Shown piece after piece: positions 7,086 to 14,526 of a stretch of DNA of 64,000 bases (its first letter is position 1; each line of letters starts with the position of its first letter). The stretch comes from DASRDR01 sp044867785 (GTDB taxonomy: Bacteria > Methylomirabilota > Methylomirabilia > Rokubacteriales > DASRDR01): positions 1 through 64,000 of the forward strand of contig JBIOVM010000025.1 of NCBI GenBank assembly GCA_044867785.1, read 5' to 3'. The position numbers and the translations under genes were made by a program. The notes below the pieces were generated by a model. That model saw only the letters and a program-made list of their open reading frames with translations, made no database searches and had not been told where the DNA came from.

Positions 7086-10000
7086 GTGAAGTACGTCGAG
7101 CTGTCCGTGCGGAGCGCGTTCAGCTTCCTCGAGGCCGCGTCGATGCCCGATCGGCTGGTCGACGAGGCGGCCAGACTCGACCTCGCGGCGCTCGCGCTCG
7201 TCGACGTGGACGGAGTCTACGGCGCGCCGCGCTTCCACAAGGCGGCGCAGGCGGCGGGCGTGCGCCCGCTCGTCGGGACCGCCCTCACGCTCGCGGACGG
7301 CACGCGCCTCACGCTCCTCGTGGAATCCCGCGCCGGGTACCGGGCGCTCGGTCGCCTCGTCACGCGGGTGAAGATGCGGGCGCCGAAGGGCCGGGCGCGG
7401 GCGACGTGGGACGACCTCGACGACATGGGCGCGGGGCTCGTGTGCCTCACGGGCGGACTGGACGGCCCCCTGGCGGCGGATCTTCTCGCTGGACGTGCGG
7501 CGGCGGCACGGGCGACCCTCGCGCGCCTCGCCGCCGCCGTCGGCCGGGGCCGGCTCTACGTGGAGCTCCAGCGACACGGCACGCGCGAGAGCGAGCTCGT
7601 GACCCGCCGGGCCGTGATGCTCGCGCGGGAGGCCCGGCTGCCCGTCGTCGCCACGGGCGGGGTCCATCACGCGACGCCCGCCGAGGGGCCGATCGTCGAC
7701 GTCCTGACGGCCATCCGGCTGCGCAGCCCGCTCGACGCGCTCGGCCGGCGCCTGTCGCCGAACGCCGAGCGCTACCTGCGGCCCCCGGCCGAGATGGCCC
7801 GTCGCTTCGCCGACCTCCCGGCGGCGGTGGCCGCGACCGGCGAGATCGCCACCCGCTGCGGCTTCACGCTCGCGGATCTCGGCTACCGCTTTCCCGCCTA
7901 TCCGGTGCCCGATGGCCGGCCGCAGATCGACTACCTCCGCGAGCTCGTCGACCAGGGCGCGTGCGGCCGGTATCGTCCCGTGACGGCGCGCGTCCGCCGG
8001 CAGCTTGCCCGCGAGCTCGCCCTCATCGAGAAGCTCGACCTCGCCGGGTACTTCCTGATCGTCTGGGACATCGTCCGCGAGGCGCGCGCGCGGGGGATCC
8101 TCGTCCAGGGCCGAGGCTCGGCGGCGAACAGCGCGGTCTGCTACAGCCTCGGCATCACGGCCGTGGACCCGGTCGGAATGGATCTCCTTTTCGAGCGATT
8201 CCTGTCGGAGGAGCGAGGAGAATGGCCCGACATCGATCTCGACCTCCCGTCGGGCGAGCGCCGCGAGGCGATCATCCAGTACGTCTACCAGCGCTACGGC
8301 GGGACGGGCGCCGCGATGACGGCGAACGTCATCACCTACCAGCCGCGCCGGGCCGTGCGCGAGGTCGGCAAGGCCCTGGGTCTCCCGCCGGACTTCCTCG
8401 ATCGGCTCGCGAAGGGCGTGCCCGGTTGGGGGTACCAGGACGCGGCGGAGGAAACGCCGGCGCGGCATCTCGCCCGGGCCGGCGCCGACCTTGCGGATGC
8501 GCGGATCCAGCGCTTCGCCGCGCTCTGGCAGGCCGTCGTGGGGCTCCCGCGCCATCTCGGCCAGCACTCGGGGGGCATGGTGCTCTGCGCAGGCCGGCTC
8601 GACGAGGTGGTGCCGCTCGAGCCGGCGACCATGCCGGGGCGCGTCGTGGTCCAGTGGGACAAGGACGACTGCGCCGACCTCGGCCTCATCAAGGTCGATC
8701 TCCTCGGGCTTGGCATGATGGCCGCCCTCGAGGAGGCGATCGCGCTTTGCCGGTCGGCCGGCCGCGAGGTGGATCTGGCGCACCTTCCGCCCGACGACCC
8801 GGCGGTATACCGGCTCCTCCAAGAGGCGGACACGGTGGGGCTCTTCCAGGTCGAGAGTCGGGCCCAGATGGCGACCCTCCCGCGCCTTCGCCCCCGGCGT
8901 TTCTACGACTTGGTCGTCCAGATCGCGATCATCCGGCCCGGGCCGATCATCGGCCAGATGGTCCACCCGTTTCTCGCGCGGCGGGCGGGGCGCCAGCCGG
9001 TCACCTACCCCCACCCCTCGCTCGAGCCGATCCTCCGCCGGACGCTCGGCGTGCCGCTCTTCCAGGAGCAGCTGCTCCGAATGGGGATGGTCGCCGGCGG
9101 CCTCACGGGCGGAGAGGCCGACGAGCTCCGCCGGGCGTTCGGGTTCAGGCGCTCGCGGGCGCGCATGCAAGCGATCGAGGCCAAGCTGCGGGCGGGCATC
9201 GCACGGAACGGCATCACCGGCCCGGCGGCGGAGGAGATCGTGCGGGCCATCACCGCCTTCGCGGAATACGGCTTCCCCGAGTCGCACGCGGCGAGCTTCG
9301 CGCTGCTCGCGTACGCGAGCGCGTACCTGAAGGTCCATCACCCGGCCGAGTTCTACGCGGCGCTCCTCAACAACCAGCCGATGGGCTTCTACCATCCGGC
9401 GACGGTCGTGCGGGACGCGCTCCGGCGCGGGCAGGCGGTGCGCCCGGTGGACGTGGGCGTCTCGGCGTGGCGGGCGACGGTGGAGGACGGCGCGGTGCGG
9501 CTCGGGCTCGGGCAAGTCAAGCGACTTCGCGAGGCCGCGGCCGCGCGCCTCGTCGCCGCTCGGCTGGCCCGGCCTTTCACCTCCGTGGACGACCTCTGCG
9601 CGCGGGCCGGCCTCTCGCACGAGGAGGTGACCGCGCTCGCGGACGTCGGGGCGCTGGGGAGCCTCGGACTCCGGCGCCGCGCCGCGCTCTGGCAGGCCGA
9701 GCGCGCGGCGCGGCCGCCGGGGCCTCTCTTCCAGGGGCAGGCGCCGAGGCCCGAGCCCTCACCGCTGCGGGAGATGACGGCGACCGAGCGGCTGGTCGCC
9801 GACTACCGCGGGACCGGGGTGTCGGTGGGTCCGCATCCCATGGCGCTCCGCCGCGCCGACTGGGACCGCCTCGGCGTGACCCCGGCCGCTCGGCTGGCGG
9901 CGCATGCCAGCGGCGCGCGCGTGCGCGTGGCCGGCGCCGTGGTCGTGCGTCAGCGGCCGGGCACGGCGAAGGGCTTCGTGTTCCTCTCGCTCGAGGACGA

Positions 10001-10187
10001 GACCGGGATCGCCAACGCCATCGTCCGGCCGGGACTGTTCGAACGCGAGCGCGCGACGCTCGTGCACGAGCCCTTCGTTCTGGTCGACGGCGTCCTGCAG
10101 CACGAAGACGGGGTCACCGCCGTGCGAGCGACGAAGGTCCGGCCGCTCGGGGCGCGGGCCCCCGTCCCCTCGCACGACTTTCACTGA
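7086..10187 (+). CDS. dnaE2: Error-prone DNA polymerase III alpha subunit DnaE2 (ImuC)
   Basis: A 1,033-residue C-family polymerase, normal for DnaE2. Catalytic carboxylates are present: the PDIDLD motif gives D382, D384 and D386, and KVDLLGLG supplies D538. The helix-hairpin-helix and OB-fold (VRVAGAVVVRQRPGTAKGFVFLSLEDETG near 950) follow. The N-terminal PHP domain is degenerate: the usual ELH-x-HS metal-binding start reads ELSVRS, so proofreading-type phosphoesterase activity is not expected. DnaE2 extends past lesions with ImuA and ImuB after DNA damage. The GTG start has no strong ribosome site. It sits 1.4 kb from imuB instead of abutting it, so it probably needs its own promoter. Confidence 0.92.
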   Translation: MKYVELSVRSAFSFLEAASMPDRLVDEAARLDLAALALVDVDGVYGAPRFHKAAQAAGVRPLVGTALTLADGTRLTLLVESRAGYRALGRLVTRVKMRAPKGRARATWDDLDDMGAGLVCLTGGLDGPLAADLLAGRAAAARATLARLAAAVGRGRLYVELQRHGTRESELVTRRAVMLAREARLPVVATGGVHHATPAEGPIVDVLTAIRLRSPLDALGRRLSPNAERYLRPPAEMARRFADLPAAVAATGEIATRCGFTLADLGYRFPAYPVPDGRPQIDYLRELVDQGACGRYRPVTARVRRQLARELALIEKLDLAGYFLIVWDIVREARARGILVQGRGSAANSAVCYSLGITAVDPVGMDLLFERFLSEERGEWPDIDLDLPSGERREAIIQYVYQRYGGTGAAMTANVITYQPRRAVREVGKALGLPPDFLDRLAKGVPGWGYQDAAEETPARHLARAGADLADARIQRFAALWQAVVGLPRHLGQHSGGMVLCAGRLDEVVPLEPATMPGRVVVQWDKDDCADLGLIKVDLLGLGMMAALEEAIALCRSAGREVDLAHLPPDDPAVYRLLQEADTVGLFQVESRAQMATLPRLRPRRFYDLVVQIAIIRPGPIIGQMVHPFLARRAGRQPVTYPHPSLEPILRRTLGVPLFQEQLLRMGMVAGGLTGGEADELRRAFGFRRSRARMQAIEAKLRAGIARNGITGPAAEEIVRAITAFAEYGFPESHAASFALLAYASAYLKVHHPAEFYAALLNNQPMGFYHPATVVRDALRRGQAVRPVDVGVSAWRATVEDGAVRLGLGQVKRLREAAAARLVAARLARPFTSVDDLCARAGLSHEEVTALADVGALGSLGLRRRAALWQAERAARPPGPLFQGQAPRPEPSPLREMTATERLVADYRGTGVSVGPHPMALRRADWDRLGVTPAARLAAHASGARVRVAGAVVVRQRPGTAKGFVFLSLEDETGIANAIVRPGLFERERATLVHEPFVLVDGVLQHEDGVTAVRATKVRPLGARAPVPSHDFH

Positions 10188-10318
10188 CCGATCTTCGGCA
10201 TGCGAGCGGACCGCCCCGACCGCCCCGTCGACTCGCCCACCGGTGGGCCCATGTCCGGGCCTCGACACCACCCATCGTTTAGGTGTTTTCCCTGACAATG
10301 TAGGGTAGTATCGGGGCC

Positions 10319-10939
10319 GTGCCCGGCTCCCCGGCGACCGGCTTCCGCGCCGTCTACGACGCCCTGAGCTCTCGCTACGATCGGGACGCCAGCTCCCGCT
10401 ATTTTCGCCACGTGCTCGCATGGCTGACGCCACGCCTTCCGAGCCACGGACGCGTCCTCGACGTGGGCTGTGGGACCGGACGGTATGCGCTTGCCCTGGC
10501 CGCGCGCGGCTTCGAGGTTGTCGCCGTGGACGAGAGCGCCGCGATGATCGGCCAGGCCCGCGCCAAGCCGGGCGCCGAGTGCGTGGACTTTCGGGTCCTG
10601 GATGCCGCCACGTCCATGCCCGAGGGCCCCTTCGACGCGGTCGTCCTCATCGACGCGTGGGAGTTCCTCGTCGATCCCGCGAAGACCCTCTGGCACATCC
10701 GCGGCGTGCTCCGATCGGGCGCGCCCGGATTCATCGTGACCCCGCACCCCGCCTGGCGCGTGCCGATCTCGATGGCCGAGGCGATGGGGATCAAGCGGCT
10801 CCGTCCCGCCTACGGCTATCGCAACAGCGCGCGCCGCGTGATCGAGGTCGCCGCCCTCGCCGGGGGGCTCCGGGTGCGGGGAATGACCTCGGCGTACGGC
10901 ACCCTGGCCCGAGTCGTCGTCCTCGAGGCGGCGCCCTAG
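10319..10939 (+). CDS. Class I SAM-dependent methyltransferase
   Basis: A 206-residue methyltransferase with motif I VLDVGCGTGRYAL (about residues 43-55), the acidic loop VVAVDESAAMI, and motif IV-like PFDAVVLIDAWEFL; then an MTxxP-type strand GFIVTPHPAW. It looks like a ubiquinone/menaquinone-type small-molecule methyltransferase, but the acceptor cannot be read. It starts at GTG 10319 after an AT-richer promoter-like stretch (10275-10311) and stands alone between dnaE2 and the convergent lipoprotein gene. Confidence 0.8.
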   Translation: MPGSPATGFRAVYDALSSRYDRDASSRYFRHVLAWLTPRLPSHGRVLDVGCGTGRYALALAARGFEVVAVDESAAMIGQARAKPGAECVDFRVLDAATSMPEGPFDAVVLIDAWEFLVDPAKTLWHIRGVLRSGAPGFIVTPHPAWRVPISMAEAMGIKRLRPAYGYRNSARRVIEVAALAGGLRVRGMTSAYGTLARVVVLEAAP

Positions 10940-10965
10940 CGGGCGCCCGCCCCCGCTCGCCGCGC

Positions 10966-10988
10966 GCGCCGCCCGAGCCGGGCGGCGC
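10966..10988. terminator. Strong GC hairpin between convergent genes
   Basis: GCGCCGCCCG (10966-10975) and CGGGCGGCGC (10979-10988) form a perfect 10-bp stem with a 3-nt loop, placed between the 3' ends of the methyltransferase (+) and the lipoprotein (-). There is no U tract on either strand, so it is a candidate bidirectional or Rho-assisted terminator rather than a classic one. Confidence 0.5.
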
Positions 10989-11018
10989 CGCGCGCGACGA
11001 CGGAGGCTCGCGGGTGGG

Positions 11019-11639
11019 CTACTGCTTGGCGGAGCTGACGGTCACGGCCGACTTCACGAGGAAGTGTGCGCGCCGGTTCTGCGCCCAGCACGCCTCGCTC
11101 GAGTCACGGCACGCGGGCCGCTCCTCGCCGTAGCTCAGGATCGTGATGCGGGAGGCGACCACACCCCGCGCGACCAGCTGGTCGCGCGTCACGCGCGCCC
11201 GGGCGTCCCCGAGCGACAGGTTGTACTCGCTCGTCCCGCGCGCGTCGGCATGACCCTCGATCAGGACCTGGGTTCCCGGCCGGTCGAGCAGCCAGCGCGC
11301 GTTCGCGTCGAGGACCCGGGCGTCCTCCGGCCGCAGCTCGGCGCGATCGAACTCGAAGTGGACGTCTCGGAGCGCCGCGGCCTCGCTGAACTCATGCGGC
11401 GAGGGCAGCGTCGGAAACATGCTGGCTCCGGGCGCCGTGATCCGCGCCGAGTCCCCGCCGCCCGCGCGACTGCCCACGCCGCTCGCGCCCGCCGTGCCGC
11501 CGCTGGCGGTCGCGTCGCTGGCGTTGGTGCCGGTTCCATCCACCCCCGCCCCCGTCGTGGACCGGGTCGCGCACCCGGCCAAAGCCACGGTCAGGCCGGC
11601 GGCGACGAGCAAAGCCCCGAACTCGATCCGTCGTGTCAT
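11019..11639 (-). CDS. Peptidoglycan-associated OmpA-family lipoprotein (Pal-like)
   Basis: A 206-residue lipoprotein precursor. The signal peptide ends in the lipobox LAGC (Cys at 22), followed by a Gly/Ser/Thr-rich linker to about residue 75. An OmpA_C domain follows: FEFDRAELRPEDARVLDANARWLL, VLIEGHADARGTSEYNLSLGDARA (the peptidoglycan-binding NxxLSxxRA-like block) and ITILSYGEERPAC. It is anchored to the outer membrane and binds diaminopimelate peptidoglycan. No tolB neighbour is present, so it may be a Pal paralogue. Two Cys in the tail (ACRDSSEACW) match those in many Pal proteins. It is divergent from the riboswitch operon. Confidence 0.88.
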   Translation of the reverse strand: MTRRIEFGALLVAAGLTVALAGCATRSTTGAGVDGTGTNASDATASGGTAGASGVGSRAGGGDSARITAPGASMFPTLPSPHEFSEAAALRDVHFEFDRAELRPEDARVLDANARWLLDRPGTQVLIEGHADARGTSEYNLSLGDARARVTRDQLVARGVVASRITILSYGEERPACRDSSEACWAQNRRAHFLVKSAVTVSSAKQ

Positions 11640-11842
11640 GGCAGTCCTCCTCTACAGGTGCCGGGAGGGCCCGGTCGCGTCTCCGCACTGCAACTCCTGC
11701 GCCCAGCTGGGAGGCCGGCGCAATCCCCGTGAAATCAAAGAGCCGGCCGCCCTCGCCCCGCATGCCGACCGACACGAAAGTCAGCCGCGGCGTCCCGGAT
11801 TGTCACTGGCGCTGCCGGGGATTGTCAGGCGCCGGCCGTCGG

Positions 11843-11871
11843 TTGACGGCCCTCCGGGCGCCGGATAGACT
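11843..11871 (+). promoter_or_regulatory. Sigma-70-type promoter for the riboswitch operon
   Basis: TTGACG (11843-11848) and TAGACT (11866-11871) are separated by exactly 17 bases. Transcription would start near 11878, just before the first paired element of the TPP aptamer. The -35 box overlaps a 7-bp hairpin GGCCGTC/GACGGCC (11834-11851), which could be an operator. Two loosely similar GGATTGTCA-containing segments lie just upstream (about 11797-11830). Confidence 0.6.
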
Positions 11872-11879
11872 CCGCCCAG

Positions 11880-11972
11880 GGAATCGCGGGAGCTCGGAAT
11901 CCCCGAGTTGAGAGGGCAGCGCTCGCTGCCGACCGCCTGAACCTGACCTGGGTAATGCCAGCGCAGGGAGGT
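11880..11972 (+). ncRNA. TPP (THI-box) riboswitch
   Basis: The most conserved aptamer block is nearly letter-perfect from 11943 to 11969: CCTGACCTGGGTAATGCCAG then CGCAGGGA. Upstream the P3 hairpin CTCGG/CCGAG (11893-11907) is followed by TTGAGA at 11908-11913, where the consensus is CTGAGA. An extra P3a stem GGCAGC/GCTGCC comes next (11915-11930). The GCGG ... CCGC pair can form P2. The 3' end supplies the GGGAGG ribosome site for the gene starting at 11976, so ligand binding should directly mask translation initiation. A well-spaced promoter precedes it. Confidence 0.92.
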
Positions 11973-11975
11973 CCG

Positions 11976-12860
11976 ATGAAGCGGCGTCGTCTCGTCCTCA
12001 CCGTCGTCGTCTCGAGCGCGCTCGCGCTCGCCGCGCTCGGGGCGTGGCCGGCCACCGCCCAGACCGCGCTCCACCTGGTGCTCACTCCGTCCCAGAAGCC
12101 CACCGACCTCCTGGTGGCGGGCGAGGCCTTCGGGGCCGCGCTGGGGAAGCTCGTCGGGGTCCCGATCCGCGTCACCGTCGCCTCCGACTACGCGGCGGTG
12201 GTCGAGGCGCTCCGGAACAAGACGGCGGACCTGGCCTTCGTCCACCCGGCCGGCTACGTCCTCGCCAACCGCGAGGCGAAGGCCATGATCGTCGCCAAGG
12301 ATCAGTGGCACGGGAACACGTCGTACACCTCGCGGATCTACGTCCGGAAGGACTCCGGGCTCAAGACGCTCGAGGACCTGCGGGGCAAGACCATCGCGTT
12401 CGTGGACCCGTCCAGCGCGTCGGGCTACGTCTATCCGATGGTCATCCTGATCGAGAAGGGGCTCGTCCGGAACAGGGATCCCAAGACGTTCTTCAAGGAC
12501 TTCGTGTTCGCGGGGTCCCACGACGCGGGCCTCCAGGCCCTCCTGAACGGCCATGTCGACGCCTTCGCCTCCTTCGACCAGGCGCGCGAGCAGTACCTGA
12601 AGGACCCGGCGCAGCGGGAGCGGCTCATCTGGGTTGCCGAAAGCGCGCCGATCCCGGAGGGGGGCATCGCCGCTCGCGACGGCCTCGACCCCGCCCTCTT
12701 CGCCAAGGTCCGCACGGCCCTCCTGTCGATGCGGGGCCCGGCGTACGCGCCGCTCCTCAAGCAGCTCTACGACATCGACGGGTTCGAGCCGGCCGAGGAC
12801 CGGGAGTACGACCCGGTGCGCGCGGCGATGGACCTCCTCGGCTGGCGTCCGAAGCGCTGA
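11976..12860 (+). CDS. PhnD-family ABC transporter substrate-binding protein, TPP-riboswitch controlled
   Basis: A 294-residue periplasmic binding protein. A Sec signal peptide (MKRRRLVLTVVVSSALALAA, cleavage near WPATAQ) precedes LHLVLTPSQKPTDLL, DYAAVVEALRNKTADLAFVHPAGYVLA, SRIYVRKDSGLKTLEDLRGKTIAFVDPSSASGYVYP and HDAGLQALLNGHVDAFASFD. These are the phosphate/phosphite/phosphonate-binding (PhnD, PF12974) landmarks. Homologues carry phosphonates, but the TPP riboswitch in front argues that the ligand is thiamine, a phosphate ester of it, or a precursor. Start: ATG 11976, not the ATG at 11955, which lies inside the conserved aptamer sequence. It is first of three genes with the ATPase and permease. 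Confidence 0.88.
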   Translation: MKRRRLVLTVVVSSALALAALGAWPATAQTALHLVLTPSQKPTDLLVAGEAFGAALGKLVGVPIRVTVASDYAAVVEALRNKTADLAFVHPAGYVLANREAKAMIVAKDQWHGNTSYTSRIYVRKDSGLKTLEDLRGKTIAFVDPSSASGYVYPMVILIEKGLVRNRDPKTFFKDFVFAGSHDAGLQALLNGHVDAFASFDQAREQYLKDPAQRERLIWVAESAPIPEGGIAARDGLDPALFAKVRTALLSMRGPAYAPLLKQLYDIDGFEPAEDREYDPVRAAMDLLGWRPKR

Positions 12861-12906
12861 CGCTCGTCCCCCTCGGCCCGGGCGCCCGGCCGCGTGTCGG
12901 GGCGCC

Positions 12907-13659
12907 ATGACCCCGATGATCGAGGTCCAGGGGCTCCGGGTGGTGCTGCCCCCGGACACGGTCGCGCTCTACGGGGTCGACCTCGTCGTCCAGCCCGGGG
13001 AGTTCGTCGTGATCATCGGGCGCAGCGGGGCGGGCAAGACGACCTTCCTCCGGGCGATCAACCGCCTCATCGAGCCGACGGCGGGCACGGTGCGGGTGGC
13101 GGGCCAGCCGGTGACCGGGGCCGATCCGGGCGCGCTCCGCCTGGTTCGCCGCCAGATCGGCATGATCTTCCAGCAGTTCAACCTGGTCCGGCGGGCCTCC
13201 GTGCTCGACAACGTGCTGGCGGGTCGACTCGGCTACGTCCCCGAGTGGCCGAGCCTGCTCCGGCGCTTCCCGGCGGCGGACCGGGCCCTCGCACGAGACT
13301 GTCTGGCGCAGGTCGGCCTGGCCGAGTTCGCCGAGCGCCGTGCCGACACGCTCTCGGGTGGGGAGCAGCAGCGGGTGGCCATCGCCCGTGCGCTCGCGCA
13401 GGGGCCGCGGGTGATCCTGGGGGACGAGCCCACGGCCAGCCTGGACCAGACGCTCGCGGGCTCGATCATGGGCATCCTCCGCCGGATCAACCAGGAGCAT
13501 CGGCTGACGCTGGTCGTGAGCCAGCACCAGCTCGAGACCGCGCTCGAGTACGGGACGCGGATCATCGGATTCCGGGCCGGGCGAATCGTCTTCGACGGCC
13601 CGCCGGCGGCGGTGTCACCCGACGTGGTCCGGACCGTCTACGGGGACGCCGCGGCGTGA
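12907..13659 (+). CDS. PhnC-type ABC transporter ATP-binding protein
   Basis: A 250-residue ATPase with Walker A GRSGAGKTT (about 38-46), Q-loop IGMIFQQFNLV, signature LSGGEQQRVAIARAL, Walker B VILGDEPTASLD and switch His in VVSQHQ. The 'QQFNLV.R.SVLDNVL.GRLGY' stretch is the PhnC fingerprint. It energises uptake by the preceding binding protein and following permease. Its TGA overlaps the permease GTG start by four bases (GTGA, 13656-13659). By operon position it should share TPP control. Confidence 0.92.
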   Translation: MTPMIEVQGLRVVLPPDTVALYGVDLVVQPGEFVVIIGRSGAGKTTFLRAINRLIEPTAGTVRVAGQPVTGADPGALRLVRRQIGMIFQQFNLVRRASVLDNVLAGRLGYVPEWPSLLRRFPAADRALARDCLAQVGLAEFAERRADTLSGGEQQRVAIARALAQGPRVILGDEPTASLDQTLAGSIMGILRRINQEHRLTLVVSQHQLETALEYGTRIIGFRAGRIVFDGPPAAVSPDVVRTVYGDAAA

Positions 13660-14396
13660 AGCGCGCGGCCTGGCTCGCGGGCGCCCTCGTCCTGGCCGTG
13701 ATCGCCTGGGATATCGACGCCGACCCCGTGCGGCTCGCCCGGGGGGTTCCCTGGATGTGGGACTTCGTTCGGCGGATGCTGCCGCCGGACCTCGAGGTGC
13801 TCCCGGCCGCCCTCGCCGGCGCCCTGACCACGGTGGAGATCGCGCTCCTCGGGACCACCCTGGCGGCGGTGCTCGCGGTGCCGCTCGGCTTCCTGTCGGC
13901 GCGCAACGTCGCCCCGCCCGCCGTCTACTACGGGATGCGCGCCGCGCTCAACTTCTTCCGAAGCATCGACACGCTGGTCTACGCGCTCTTGTTCGTCTCT
14001 GCGGTGGGGCTCGGGCCGTTCCCGGGGATGCTCGCCGTCCTGGCCTACACCACGACGTCCCTCGCGAAGCTGTACTCGGAGACGATCGAGGGGATCGACC
14101 CCGGCCCGGTGGACGCCATCCGCGCGACAGGCGCGACGCGCCGCCAGGTGCTGCGGTTCGGCGTCCTTCCTCAAGTCCTGCCGCTGTTTCTGTCGTACGT
14201 CCTCTATCGCTTCGAGTCGAACGTCCGGGCGGCGACCGTGCTCGGCTTCGTCGGGGCGGGCGGGATCGGGCTCTACCTCCAGACCTACCTCAGGATGATC
14301 GACTACCCGGCGGCGTCCACGGTGCTGCTCGTCACCGTCCTCATGGTGATGGCCGTCGACTTCGCGAGCGCCCGGATCCGGGCGCGCCTCGTCTAG
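13656..14396 (+). CDS. PhnE-type ABC transporter permease
   Basis: A 246-residue integral membrane protein with about six hydrophobic segments (7-20, 50-75, 80-90, 105-130, 165-190, 215-235). The EAA-type loop ETIEGIDPGPVDAIRATGATRRQVLRFGVLPQ couples to the ATPase, and FVGAGGIGLYLQTYLRMIDYP is typical of PhnE. Single-copy permeases of this type act as homodimers. It ends the riboswitch operon and is followed by a small hairpin. Translation is coupled to the ATPase by the GTGA overlap. Confidence 0.9.
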   Translation: MKRAAWLAGALVLAVIAWDIDADPVRLARGVPWMWDFVRRMLPPDLEVLPAALAGALTTVEIALLGTTLAAVLAVPLGFLSARNVAPPAVYYGMRAALNFFRSIDTLVYALLFVSAVGLGPFPGMLAVLAYTTTSLAKLYSETIEGIDPGPVDAIRATGATRRQVLRFGVLPQVLPLFLSYVLYRFESNVRAATVLGFVGAGGIGLYLQTYLRMIDYPAASTVLLVTVLMVMAVDFASARIRARLV

Positions 14397-14415
14397 GGCG
14401 CGCGGCGCCGCGGCT

Positions 14416-14430
14416 CGCCCGGTTCGGGCG
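14416..14430 (+). terminator. Hairpin after the riboswitch-controlled operon
   Basis: CGCCCG (14416-14421) and CGGGCG (14425-14430) form a 6-bp stem with a GTT loop, 20 bp after the permease stop and upstream of malate synthase. No T run follows, so terminator activity is only plausible. Confidence 0.4.
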
Positions 14431-14526
14431 GGCATAGTACGATGATGAGTGACCCCCGCCGCTCACCGCGGGCGGCCCCATCCCGGCGCGCGCCCGGGTG
14501 ACCCCGATCGGCAGGAGGACCCGGCC

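Noticed and set aside
11019..11639. Lipoprotein as the true Pal of a Tol-Pal operon
   Set aside because: No tolB, tolQRA or ybgF neighbour; called Pal-like only.
11955..11975. ATG inside the riboswitch as the start of the binding protein
   Set aside because: It belongs to the conserved TAATGCC of the aptamer; the ATG at 11976 has a proper ribosome site and begins a good signal peptide.
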